A stretch of 64,000 bases of DNA from the NCBI RefSeq assembly GCF_036246005.1, contig NZ_CP109171.1, forward strand, positions 992,001 to 1,056,000, written 5' to 3'. Shown here in pieces: positions 56,844 through 64,000 of the stretch; positions within the stretch are counted from its first letter, which is position 1; every line of letters begins with the position of its first letter. A model generated the notes under the pieces. The model saw nothing but the letters and a program-made list of their open reading frames with translations, was not told where the DNA came from and did not search any database. A program made the translations under genes and the position numbers. This DNA comes from Streptomyces sp. NBC_01723. GTDB lineage: Bacteria > Actinomycetota > Actinomycetes > Streptomycetales > Streptomycetaceae.

Positions 56844-57592
56844 TCAGGCCTTCAGCCGCCCCTTGTCCCCCATCACCACCACGGGACGTGCGTCCGGATC
56901 CAGCGTGCGCAGCAGGTACTCCATCGTCGGCTTGGGCAGGCTGACACAGGCCGACGTGCCGCTCCCGTGGTCCATGTGCAGCCAGATCCCGCCACCCTTG
57001 GACGCGCCCTGGGGACGGGTCGGATCGTTCGGTGAGGTGCCCTTGACGCGGTTGTAGTCGATGGCGATGACGTAGTCGAAGTCGTGCCAGTACGACTTCG
57101 CCCACCACCTCGGCGCCGCGAAGGACGCGGAACGGGTGTACGGCAGCCCGGGGCGGGATCCGGGTCCGGGAGCACGCCGCCGGCATCGCTCAGCGTGAAG
57201 ACGCCTACGGGGCTGCGCTTGTCGTTCTCGCGGTGGTCGGTGGTCCACCCCTTCGTGCCGTTGTGCGCGGCCCAACCGCGGGCGCGGTGCCAGGCGGAGC
57301 CCTGCTTCGTGTAGAGCACCACGGTGGCGTCGGCGGAGTCCGGGCCGTCGCCGTACACCGCCACGACCTGCCGGGAACCGGCCGGCACCAGCCGCTGGTA
57401 CCGGTCGCCGACGCCGGGGATCCGCGTCGGGTCGGCCGTGGCACTCGCGTGCCCGGCCCCGTCGGCCGGTCCGCTCCCCCGGTCCTCCGTACCGCCCCCG
57501 GAGGGGCCGCCGCAGCCGGCCAGCGCCGCCACCGTCAGGGATCCCAGGGCCGCCATCGCGACCGCCGTACGCCGTGTGCCACCACTTCCCAT
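56844..57592 (-). pseudogene. L,D-transpeptidase-like lipoprotein with a frameshift
   Basis: A lipoprotein signal with lipobox (VAALAGC) leads into a YkuD-like catalytic domain: VVAVYGDGPDSADATVVLYT, WTTDHRENDKRSPVGVFTLSDAGGVL, then a shift, then LPYTRSASFAAPRWWAKSYWHDFDYVIAIDY and the active-site block HMDHGSGTSACVSLP. One base appears to be missing in the C/G run near 57147-57152; adding one G would join the frames. L,D-transpeptidases cross-link peptidoglycan. Either a true frameshift or a sequencing error in a homopolymer. Confidence 0.75.
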
Positions 57593-57786
57593 CGGTCCAT
57601 GGTCGCACCAGCGTCCACAACCGCGTCCCCAACGCCCGGCGCGGGTACGGCGGAAGCAGCCTGATCCGTGCCCCACCGCGGAAAACCGCTTGATTTTGGG
57701 CATGCCTCGACGCGAACCTTTCACGGTTTGCAGCCTCTCGATGCCGTGTGGCAACGGCACCTCCTGACACGAGCCACTGGGACGTC

Positions 57787-59685
57787 ATGCAGATCCAAGA
57801 CCTTCCGTATCCCGACCCGGGTGTGCCGGACGCACGCTCGGGCTCCCGCTTCCTGTGGTGGCTGTTCCGCAACCAGCTGGGCGGCCAACTCAAGTCACTG
57901 GCCTGGGGCCTGCTGCACTTCGCCTCCGTCTCCGCCCTGCCCTTCTGCGTCGGGCTCGCCATCCAGGCCGTCGTCGACCGCTCCGGCACCCGGCTCGCCC
58001 TCGCGGGCGGTCTCATGGCGCTTTGCTGCGCCGGCAACGCGCTCGGCGACACCTTCCTGCACCGCGCCGCCGTCACCAACTGGATCACCTCCGCGGCCCG
58101 AGTACAGCAACTGCTCGCCCGCAAGGCCGCGCTGCTCGGTTCGGCACTGACCCGGCGCGTCGCGGCCGGCGAGGTCGTGGCCGTGTCCACCGGCGACGTC
58201 GAGAAGATCGGCTGGTTCGTGGAGGCCGTCTCCCGCTTCACCGCGGCCGCGCTCACCATCGTGCTCGTCTGCGTCGCGCTGGTCGTCTACCAGCCGGCCC
58301 TCGGCGTCGTCGTGATCGTGGGCCTGCCGGTGCTGGCCCTCGCGGTACTGCCCCTCCTCCCCCGGGCCACCCGGCGGGCCGACGTCCAGCGTGAGAAGGC
58401 CGGCCGGGCCACCGAACTCGCCTCCGACACCGTCGCCGGCCTGCGTGTGCTGCGCGGCATCGGCGGCGAGGCGCTCTTCCTCGACCGCTACCGGAGCGCC
58501 TCCCAGGAGGTGCGCCACGCGGCCGTGCGCAGCGCGCGCATGTGGTCCCTGATCTCCGCGATCCAGGTGCTGCTGCCGGGCCTGCTGCTGATCGCGGTGG
58601 TCTGGCACGGCGTCCACCTGGCCCGGGAGGGACGCATCGGCATCGGCGAACTCGTCACCGTCTACAGCTCCGTCATGCTCCTCACCTACCCGCTGCGGCA
58701 CTTCGAGGAGATCGCCATGGCGTACTCCTTCTCCAAGCCCTCGGCCAAGCGTGCCGCCCGGGTGCTGGCGCTGGAACGGGCCACGGACACCGCGGGGACG
58801 CGCACCGCCGAGATCCCGACCGGCGATCTGTACGACCCGGCCACCGGTCTCCTCGCCCCGTCGGGCCGGTTCACCGCCGTGGTGTGCGGCGACCCGGACA
58901 CGGCCGGACGTCTGGCGGAACGGCTCGGCGGACACCCCTCGGAGGAGGGCACGTCGGCCCTGCTGGGCGGGGTGCCACTCGACGAGCTGCCCCTCGGATC
59001 CGCCCGCACGGCCGTCCTGGTGCAGGACAAGGACCCGGTGCTGCTCTCCGGCACCCTCCGCGAACTGCTCGACGTACCCGCCTCCGGCGCAGTGCGCGCG
59101 GGGGACGCGCTGGCCGCCGCCCAGTGCGGCGACGTGCTGGCCGCCGCCCAGTGCGGCGACGTGCTGGCCGCCCTCGCGCAGGGCTCGCTCGATGCGGAAG
59201 ACCCCATGGACGCTCGCATCACCGAGCGGGGCCGCTCGCTCTCGGGCGGCCAGCGCCAGCGACTCGCCCTGGCCCGGTCCCTGATCACGGACCCTGAGGC
59301 GCTCGTCCTGGACGAACCGACCTCAGCCGTCGACTCGCACACCGAGGCACGGATCGCGGAAGGCGTACGGGAGCTGCGCGCGGGGCGCACCACGGTGGTG
59401 TTCACCTCGTCGCCACTGCTGCTGGACCGCGCGGACCGGACCGTTTTCCTGCACGAGGGCGAGGTCGCCGCGACCGGCACGCACCGGGATCTGCTGCACA
59501 CCGAGCCTCGGTACCGGGCGGTGGTGACCCGCGAGACCGAAGAGGAGACGACAGCCCGCACGGACGTGACCGCGGTCGGCGGCCGCCCGGCGAAAACCCC
59601 GGACGACGTACTGGGCGAGGACGACGTACTGCGCCACGACGGCGACGTACTGCACCGACTGGAAGAGATCGAGGAGAAGGCATGA
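57787..59685 (+). CDS. ABC exporter subunit with a lost Walker A motif
   Basis: A 632-residue exporter subunit with six membrane helices (35-330) and a nucleotide-binding domain. The Walker A position reads VVCGDPDTAGRLAE, with no GKS/T, so it cannot bind ATP in the normal way. The signature LSGGQRQRLALARSL and Walker B ALVLDEPTSAVD are intact; the switch His is replaced (VVFTSSPLLL). A 27-base tandem duplication lies between Q-loop and signature. Overlaps the partner gene by four bases (ATGA), consistent with a heterodimer. The ATG at 57787 was chosen; a GTG at 57748 is also open. Confidence 0.9.
   Translation: MQIQDLPYPDPGVPDARSGSRFLWWLFRNQLGGQLKSLAWGLLHFASVSALPFCVGLAIQAVVDRSGTRLALAGGLMALCCAGNALGDTFLHRAAVTNWITSAARVQQLLARKAALLGSALTRRVAAGEVVAVSTGDVEKIGWFVEAVSRFTAAALTIVLVCVALVVYQPALGVVVIVGLPVLALAVLPLLPRATRRADVQREKAGRATELASDTVAGLRVLRGIGGEALFLDRYRSASQEVRHAAVRSARMWSLISAIQVLLPGLLLIAVVWHGVHLAREGRIGIGELVTVYSSVMLLTYPLRHFEEIAMAYSFSKPSAKRAARVLALERATDTAGTRTAEIPTGDLYDPATGLLAPSGRFTAVVCGDPDTAGRLAERLGGHPSEEGTSALLGGVPLDELPLGSARTAVLVQDKDPVLLSGTLRELLDVPASGAVRAGDALAAAQCGDVLAAAQCGDVLAALAQGSLDAEDPMDARITERGRSLSGGQRQRLALARSLITDPEALVLDEPTSAVDSHTEARIAEGVRELRAGRTTVVFTSSPLLLDRADRTVFLHEGEVAATGTHRDLLHTEPRYRAVVTRETEEETTARTDVTAVGGRPAKTPDDVLGEDDVLRHDGDVLHRLEEIEEKA
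59107..59160 (+). repeat. 27-bp in-frame tandem duplication within an ABC gene
   Basis: Two consecutive 27-base units (59107-59133 and 59134-59160), encoding ALAAAQCGD and VLAAAQCGD, differing at one or two bases, followed by a partial third copy (VLAAL). Being a multiple of three, it leaves the frame open. Confidence 0.92.
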
Positions 59686-61463
59686 TCGGCGTCGCACCAC
59701 CGTCGTACGACCCGGCGGCCCCCACGACGGCGAACACCCTCCCCGTCGGCGCTCCCGCGACCGTCCGCGCCTACACGGGCGAACTGCTGCGCCGCCACCG
59801 CCGGGCGTTCCTGCTCCTCGTCACCGTCAACACCGTGGCCGTGATCGCCTCGATGGCAGGCCCCTACCTGCTGGGCGGGCTCGTGGAACGGGTCTCGGAC
59901 GGCGCCCGCGAGCTGCATCTCGGCCTCACGGCCACGTTCTTCGTGCTCGCCCTCGCCGTGCAGGCGCTCTTCGTCCGCGAGGTGCGGCTGCGCGGGGCCA
60001 TGCTCGGCGAACGGATGCTGGCCGATCTGCGCGAGGACTTCCTCGTGCGGTCGGTCGGACTGCCGCCCGGCGTGCTGGAACGGGCCGGTACCGGGGATCT
60101 GCTGTCCCGGATCACCACGGACATCGACCGGCTCGCCAACGCCATGCGCGAGGCGGTACCCCAGCTGGCGATCGGTGCCGTGTGGGTGGTGCTGTTGCTC
60201 GGCGGACTGGTGGTCACCGCTCCGCCGCTGGCACCGGTGGTGCTGATCGCGGTGCCGCTTCTGGTGATCGGCTGCCGCTGGTACTTCCGACGGGCGCCCT
60301 CCGCCTACCGGTCCGAGGCCGCCGGGTACGCCGCGGTGGCCGCCGCGCTCGCCGAGACGGTGGACGCCGGACGCACCGTCGAGTCGCACCGTCTGGACGC
60401 CCGGCGCATCGAGCTGTCGGAGCAGCGGATCAGGGAGTGGACGGCCTGGGAGCGCTACACGCTCTGGCTGCGGTCGGTGCTCTTCCCGGTCATCAACGTC
60501 ACCCATGTGACCGTGCTCGCCTCCGTCCTGCTGATCGGCGGTGTGTTCGTCCTGCAGGGCTGGATCGGGGTCGGGCAGATGACTACGGCCGCCCTGATCG
60601 CGCAGATGCTGGTCGACCCGGTCGGCCTCATCCTGCGCTGGTACGACGAGCTCCAGGTGGCCCAGGTCTCCCTGGCCCGGCTCGTGGGCGTGCGGGACAT
60701 CGAACCGGACGCCGGTGACGGCGCCCTGTCCCCCGAGGGACGGGACGTCCACGCCGACCGCGTGCACTTCGGCTACGTCGAGGGCGTGGACGTCCTGCGC
60801 CAGGTGTCGCTGGAGGTCGCCCCCGGCACGAGGCTCGCCCTGGTCGGGCCCTCGGGCGCCGGCAAGTCCACGCTGGGCAGGCTGCTCGCCGGAATCTACG
60901 GTCCCCGTGACGGCCGGATCACCCTGGGTGGCGCCGAACTGTCCCGGATGTCCGCGGAGCGGGTCCGCTCCCACGTCGCCCTCGTCAACCAGGAGCACCA
61001 CGTCTTCGTGGGCTCCCTGCGCGACAACCTCCGGCTGGCCAGGACGGACGCCACCGACGCCGAGCTGTGGGCGGCGCTGGGCGCGGTCGACGCGGACGAC
61101 TGGTCCCGCGCACTCGAGGACGGTCTGGACACCGAGGTCGGCTCGGGAGGCTTCGCCCTCACTCCCGCGCAGGCCCAGCAGATCGCCCTGGCCCGGCTGG
61201 TGCTGGCCGACCCGCACACCCTGGTGCTGGACGAGGCGACGTCGCTGCTCGACCCGCGGGCCGCACGTCATCTCGAACGGTCCCTGGCCCGGGTCCTGGA
61301 CGGTCGCACGGTGATCGCGATCGCCCACCGGCTGCACACCGCCCACGACGCGGACGTCATCGCCGTGGTCGAGAACGGCAGGATCAGCGAGCTGGGCAGC
61401 CACGACGAGCTGGTGACGGCGGACGGCGCCTACGCGGCACTGTGGCGGTCCTGGCACGGGTGA
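59682..61463 (+). CDS. ABC exporter subunit with canonical Walker A and degenerate signature
   Basis: A 593-residue partner of the preceding subunit. The membrane domain covers about 30-320; the nucleotide-binding domain has intact Walker A GPSGAGKST, Q-loop VNQEHHVFVGSL, Walker B TLVLDEATSLLD and His switch IAHRLHTAHD. The signature, however, is LTPAQAQQIALARL instead of LSGGQ. In the heterodimer its Walker A would face the good signature of the partner, making one working ATP site and one fully degenerate site. Confidence 0.92.
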   Translation: MIGVAPPSYDPAAPTTANTLPVGAPATVRAYTGELLRRHRRAFLLLVTVNTVAVIASMAGPYLLGGLVERVSDGARELHLGLTATFFVLALAVQALFVREVRLRGAMLGERMLADLREDFLVRSVGLPPGVLERAGTGDLLSRITTDIDRLANAMREAVPQLAIGAVWVVLLLGGLVVTAPPLAPVVLIAVPLLVIGCRWYFRRAPSAYRSEAAGYAAVAAALAETVDAGRTVESHRLDARRIELSEQRIREWTAWERYTLWLRSVLFPVINVTHVTVLASVLLIGGVFVLQGWIGVGQMTTAALIAQMLVDPVGLILRWYDELQVAQVSLARLVGVRDIEPDAGDGALSPEGRDVHADRVHFGYVEGVDVLRQVSLEVAPGTRLALVGPSGAGKSTLGRLLAGIYGPRDGRITLGGAELSRMSAERVRSHVALVNQEHHVFVGSLRDNLRLARTDATDAELWAALGAVDADDWSRALEDGLDTEVGSGGFALTPAQAQQIALARLVLADPHTLVLDEATSLLDPRAARHLERSLARVLDGRTVIAIAHRLHTAHDADVIAVVENGRISELGSHDELVTADGAYAALWRSWHG

Positions 61464-61898
61464 ACCCGCGGCGCCCTCCGGCGGCGGGGGCGGATTCGGG
61501 ATCGGGTTCGGGTGCGACCGGGCACCGGCATCGGTCCGGCCCGGTCGGCCCCCATCGGTGCCGGACGGCAGCCCATCGGCCGTGGACCGCCGCTCACCGG
61601 CCCGAGACCGCAGCTCACCCGTGCCGGACCAGGCGGCCGCGGGCCGGACCGAAGCGAGGGTGCCGGACGGAGCGGCGATGTGGCGAGGAGCGGGGTGGAC
61701 AGGGACGGCGGCCACCCGGGCGGGGTCCGTGCCGTTGCGCGGTCCCGAACCGGAGTGGAAGGCTGGGGGTAGGCACCGGCTCGAGGTGAGCCCGGGGACC
61801 GTGCGGTTCCGCGACGGGCGAAGCCTGTGCCCCGTGCAGCGGCGGTCCGCCGCGGTGCGCGGCGAGAAGGGGCCGGTCCCCACCCCCTGGAGGTACCC
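61464..61898. other. Intergenic GC-rich stretch
   Basis: 435 bases with no credible gene; rich in short irregular repeats of CGGGxxCGG and ACCGG type. It must contain the promoter of the DUF5709 gene. I see no clear operator. Confidence 0.4.
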
Positions 61899-62369
61899 GT
61901 GAACAGCGCCGACGGATGGGGAGACGACGTCTACCAACCGGACGGATCGGAGCAGCGGGAGGACACCGGGCTGCTCGACAGCGAGGACACGCTCGAGAAC
62001 GACGGTGTGGGCGATCCCCTCGATCGCGGCTGGTCCCCGCCGGAGCGCCCCTGGGCGGTGGAACACACCGGCGTGACGGCAGCCGAACGTCACGAGGGCG
62101 AGACCCTCGACCAGCGGCTCGCCGAGGAGCGGCCCGACGAGCTCGCTCCCGAGGGCGACGGGCTGGGGGACGCCGACGGCACCGACGGAGAACTGCTGGA
62201 CGGCGAGGTGGGCGCCGACCGTTCCGGAAGGCTCGTGGCACCCGACGAGGGGGCGCACGAGGACGAGGAGCCGGCGCTGGTGGCCCTGGACGTGGGCATC
62301 GACGGCGCGGCCGCCTCCGCCGAGGAGGCCGCGATGCACGTCGTCGACGAGGACGCGCTGCCCGGCTGA
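61899..62369 (+). CDS. DUF5709 family protein
   Basis: A 156-residue, very acidic and probably disordered protein (GWGDDVYQPDGSEQREDTGLLDSEDTLE, WSPPERPWAVEHTGVTAAERHEGETLDQRLAEERPD) of the actinobacterial DUF5709 family; function unknown. It starts at a GTG with GGAGG seven bases upstream. It is 63 bases upstream of the L31 type B gene on the same strand. Confidence 0.88.
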   Translation: MNSADGWGDDVYQPDGSEQREDTGLLDSEDTLENDGVGDPLDRGWSPPERPWAVEHTGVTAAERHEGETLDQRLAEERPDELAPEGDGLGDADGTDGELLDGEVGADRSGRLVAPDEGAHEDEEPALVALDVGIDGAAASAEEAAMHVVDEDALPG

Positions 62370-62432
62370 CACCCCCAGGGGCGGCACATCCACGTCGTCC
62401 GCTCCAAGATCCGCGCGGCACGAGGAGCAGCC

Positions 62433-62714
62433 ATGCAGCAGGACAAGCATCCCGAGTACCGGCCCGTGGTCTTCCGCGACCGCAGTGCCGGCTACGCCTT
62501 CCTCACCCGGTCCACCGCGACCAGCGACCAGACCATCGCGTGGGACGACGGGGAGACCTACCCGGTGGTGGAGGTGGAGATCTCCTCGGAGAGCCACCCC
62601 TTCTACACGGGCAAGGCGCGAACCGTGGACTCGGAGGGACGGGTGGCCCGCTTCGAGCGGCGCTACGGCGGTGAGGGCGGCGACGCGGGGCAGGACGCCG
62701 GCGCCTCCGGCTGA
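62433..62714 (+). CDS. rpmE2: 50S ribosomal protein L31 type B
   Basis: A 93-residue L31 of the zinc-independent (C-minus) type: [63 protein letters not shown], and no cysteines. In Streptomyces such paralogues replace the zinc-binding L31 when zinc is scarce under Zur control. I saw no clear Zur box directly upstream. RBS CACGAGGAG before the ATG. Confidence 0.93.
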   Translation: MQQDKHPEYRPVVFRDRSAGYAFLTRSTATSDQTIAWDDGETYPVVEVEISSESHPFYTGKARTVDSEGRVARFERRYGGEGGDAGQDAGASG

Positions 62715-62734
62715 GGTGACGGTGCCCGCTTCCC

Positions 62735-63529
62735 TCAGATGAAGTTGAGCGCCGACGCGCCGCCCGCTCCCCCTAGCAACATGAACGCCGGCATGAGCAC
62801 CTTCAGCTCCACCCAGCTCCCCGCCCGGAACCGCATCGGCTTCGGCGGCCCGATCGGATACCAGCGCTTCCGGCCCACCGGTATCGGCCAGAGTATGGGG
62901 CAGCCCGAGACGGTCAGCGCGTCCCCGATGTCGTGCACCAGCGCGCCGAGGACGACCGGCAGCCCCAGCCACAGGTACTCCTGGCCAGGCGCGGTGAACA
63001 GCCAGTCCGCGCCGCCGTCCGGCTTGTCCAGTATCCCGGCGATGATCCACGCGCTCGTCCCGGCCAGCAGCCAGACCAGCACGTCGCTGCTGGAGCCCCG
63101 GGTGGCCCGCCACAGCAGGCCCTCGATGGCCAGCACCATGTGCACGAAGAGGATCGCCAGGACCGCCCAGCGGCCACCCGTGATGGCCAGCACCGACGTG
63201 CCCGCGCCGATCAGGACGGCCCACAGCCAGGTGTGCGTGAGGGTGCGGTGCCCGCCCGAGCGTCGCGGGTCGGCCGGCTTCTTCGTGGCCTTGTAGACGG
63301 CGTACGACAGCTTGTCCACGATCTCGCACAGCCCCCGGGAGAGCGGCCCGAAGGCGCGGGAGATGGTGGCCGCCTTGTGGTCGAGGTCCGGGGCCAGCGC
63401 CGCGCCCGCACAGATCAGGGCCCCCGCGAGCAGCACCGGCCACGGCATCGGGTGTCCCACGGCGGCGGCCGCCGCCCCGACGCCGAGCCATGCCGCGGCG
63501 CCCGAGAGTGAGTGTGCTGGTCCCATCAT
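62735..63529 (-). CDS. Membrane-bound metal-dependent hydrolase (YdjM/DUF457)
   Basis: About 264 residues with roughly six membrane helices and the DUF457 metal-site pattern: GPAHSLSGAAAWLG (first His), DLDHKAATISRAFGPLSR, GGHRTLTHTWLWAV and VHDIGDALT. Family members (E. coli YdjM, a LexA-controlled protein) are thought to be membrane phospholipase-like hydrolases. Start chosen at the ATG at 63529 (MMGPAHSLSG); the frame is open to 63685. The helicase gene begins 145 bases away, divergently. Confidence 0.87.
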   Translation of the reverse strand: MMGPAHSLSGAAAWLGVGAAAAAVGHPMPWPVLLAGALICAGAALAPDLDHKAATISRAFGPLSRGLCEIVDKLSYAVYKATKKPADPRRSGGHRTLTHTWLWAVLIGAGTSVLAITGGRWAVLAILFVHMVLAIEGLLWRATRGSSSDVLVWLLAGTSAWIIAGILDKPDGGADWLFTAPGQEYLWLGLPVVLGALVHDIGDALTVSGCPILWPIPVGRKRWYPIGPPKPMRFRAGSWVELKVLMPAFMLLGGAGGASALNFI

Positions 63530-63674
63530 CGCCGTTGCCCGCCCCATTCCTCGTGTGCCGCTGTGCAGTTGTCCGGGTCCACTGATGCCTCGTCGGCGAC
63601 CCAGCGTAGCGTTCGTGATCTTCATGCGGACAGCCGATTCCCCCATCGCGACGCGGGGCAGGCAAGATGGGGGC

Positions 63675-64000
63675 GTGACCCTCATCGATCAGCTGCCGCG
63701 GACCGCCGACCCCGATGCCCTGTACGAAGCCTTCGAGGCGTGGGCCCAGGAGCGCGGTCTCACGCTCTACCCCCATCAGGAGGAGGCGCTGATCGAGGTG
63801 GTCTCCGGGGCGAACGTGATCGTGTCGACGCCCACCGGCTCCGGCAAGAGCATGATCGCGGCGGGCGCCCACTTCGCGGCCCTGGCGCGGGACGAGGTCA
63901 CCTTCTACACAGCTCCGATCAAGGCGCTGGTGTCGGAGAAGTTCTTCGAGCTGTGCAAGATCTTCGGTACCGAGAACGTCGGCATGCTGACCGGCGACGC
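63675..64000 (+). CDS. DEAD/DEAH-box helicase, 3'-truncated by window edge
   Basis: The first 108 codons, starting at a GTG: ERGLTLYPHQEEALIEVVSG, Walker A STPTGSGKSMIAAGAH, motif Ia YTAPIKALVSEKFFELC, GMLTGDA. This is the start of the large DEAD/DEAH helicases of actinomycetes (Ski2/Mtr4-like, often over 800 residues). Divergent from the YdjM-like gene. Confidence 0.9.
   Translation, partial: MTLIDQLPRTADPDALYEAFEAWAQERGLTLYPHQEEALIEVVSGANVIVSTPTGSGKSMIAAGAHFAALARDEVTFYTAPIKALVSEKFFELCKIFGTENVGMLTGD

Noticed and set aside
58686..63872. Very long minus-strand open frame (1728 codons)
   Set aside because: It is antisense to clear plus-strand ABC, DUF5709 and L31 genes, has no RBS or recognisable domain, and only reflects the codon bias of GC-rich DNA; its last part includes the true YdjM region in another frame.

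Overview
The window is high-GC DNA, with frequent GTG and TTG starts, GC-rich hairpin terminators and many short translationally coupled operons. It also carries a mycothiol-type DinB enzyme, DUF5709 and a zinc-independent L31. All this fits a Streptomyces chromosome, or a close relative. Species assignment would need a search I cannot run.

Positions 1-6,700: a TetR fragment, a CitB/CitA-type two-component pair, and the tripartite tricarboxylate transporter tctC-tctB-tctA with a small ABM monooxygenase. This is probably a carboxylate sensing and uptake unit. Positions 6,700-21,200: mixed metabolic and accessory genes (PEP-mutase-like lyase, GH15 glucosidase, secreted ThuA/DUF1080/ricin-B protein, NADP oxidoreductase with a MerR regulator, mycothiol-type DinB, pentapeptide-repeat membrane protein, DUF5996, flavodoxin-like reductase, VOC protein). 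Gene decay is common here: a doubly disrupted methyltransferase, a VOC remnant, a copied yjbQ 3' end, an 8-bp microsatellite and a 14-base poly-C run.

Positions 21,188-25,255: a compact persulfide/sulfide detoxification regulon. It has a CstR-like repressor, rhodanese-DUF2892, a TSUP exporter, rhodanese, a persulfide dioxygenase-rhodanese fusion and DUF302. Three near-identical palindromic operators lie in its two divergent promoter regions.

Positions 25,900-49,840: a large dormancy/hypoxia-type island resembling the DevR (DosR) regulon of mycobacteria and the OsdKR cluster of S. coelicolor. It holds five universal stress proteins, three CBS-BON proteins (one fused to an Acg-type nitroreductase), three PPOX-fold proteins of growing domain complexity, pyruvate phosphate dikinase, a kinase fusion, a cyclic-nucleotide-domain protein, a zinc alcohol dehydrogenase, an OsmC protein, an Rv1733c-like membrane protein, and a GAF sensor kinase with its NarL-type regulator. 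By eye I find a recurring DevR-box-like 14-mer, often as pairs 21-23 bp apart, mostly 55-125 bp upstream of start codons. The island also contains the fused remains of a DoxX gene and a second nitroreductase.

Positions 50,000-64,000: a crcB-DUF190-crcB fluoride exporter operon with a structured leader, a serine-recombinase remnant next to yjbQ, a flavin monooxygenase, an MltG-like lytic transglycosylase, an ABC exporter with a divergent MarR repressor, a frameshifted L,D-transpeptidase lipoprotein, and a heterodimeric ABC exporter whose two ATP sites are degenerate in a complementary way. DUF5709, L31 type B, a membrane metal-dependent hydrolase and the start of a DEAD/DEAH helicase follow.
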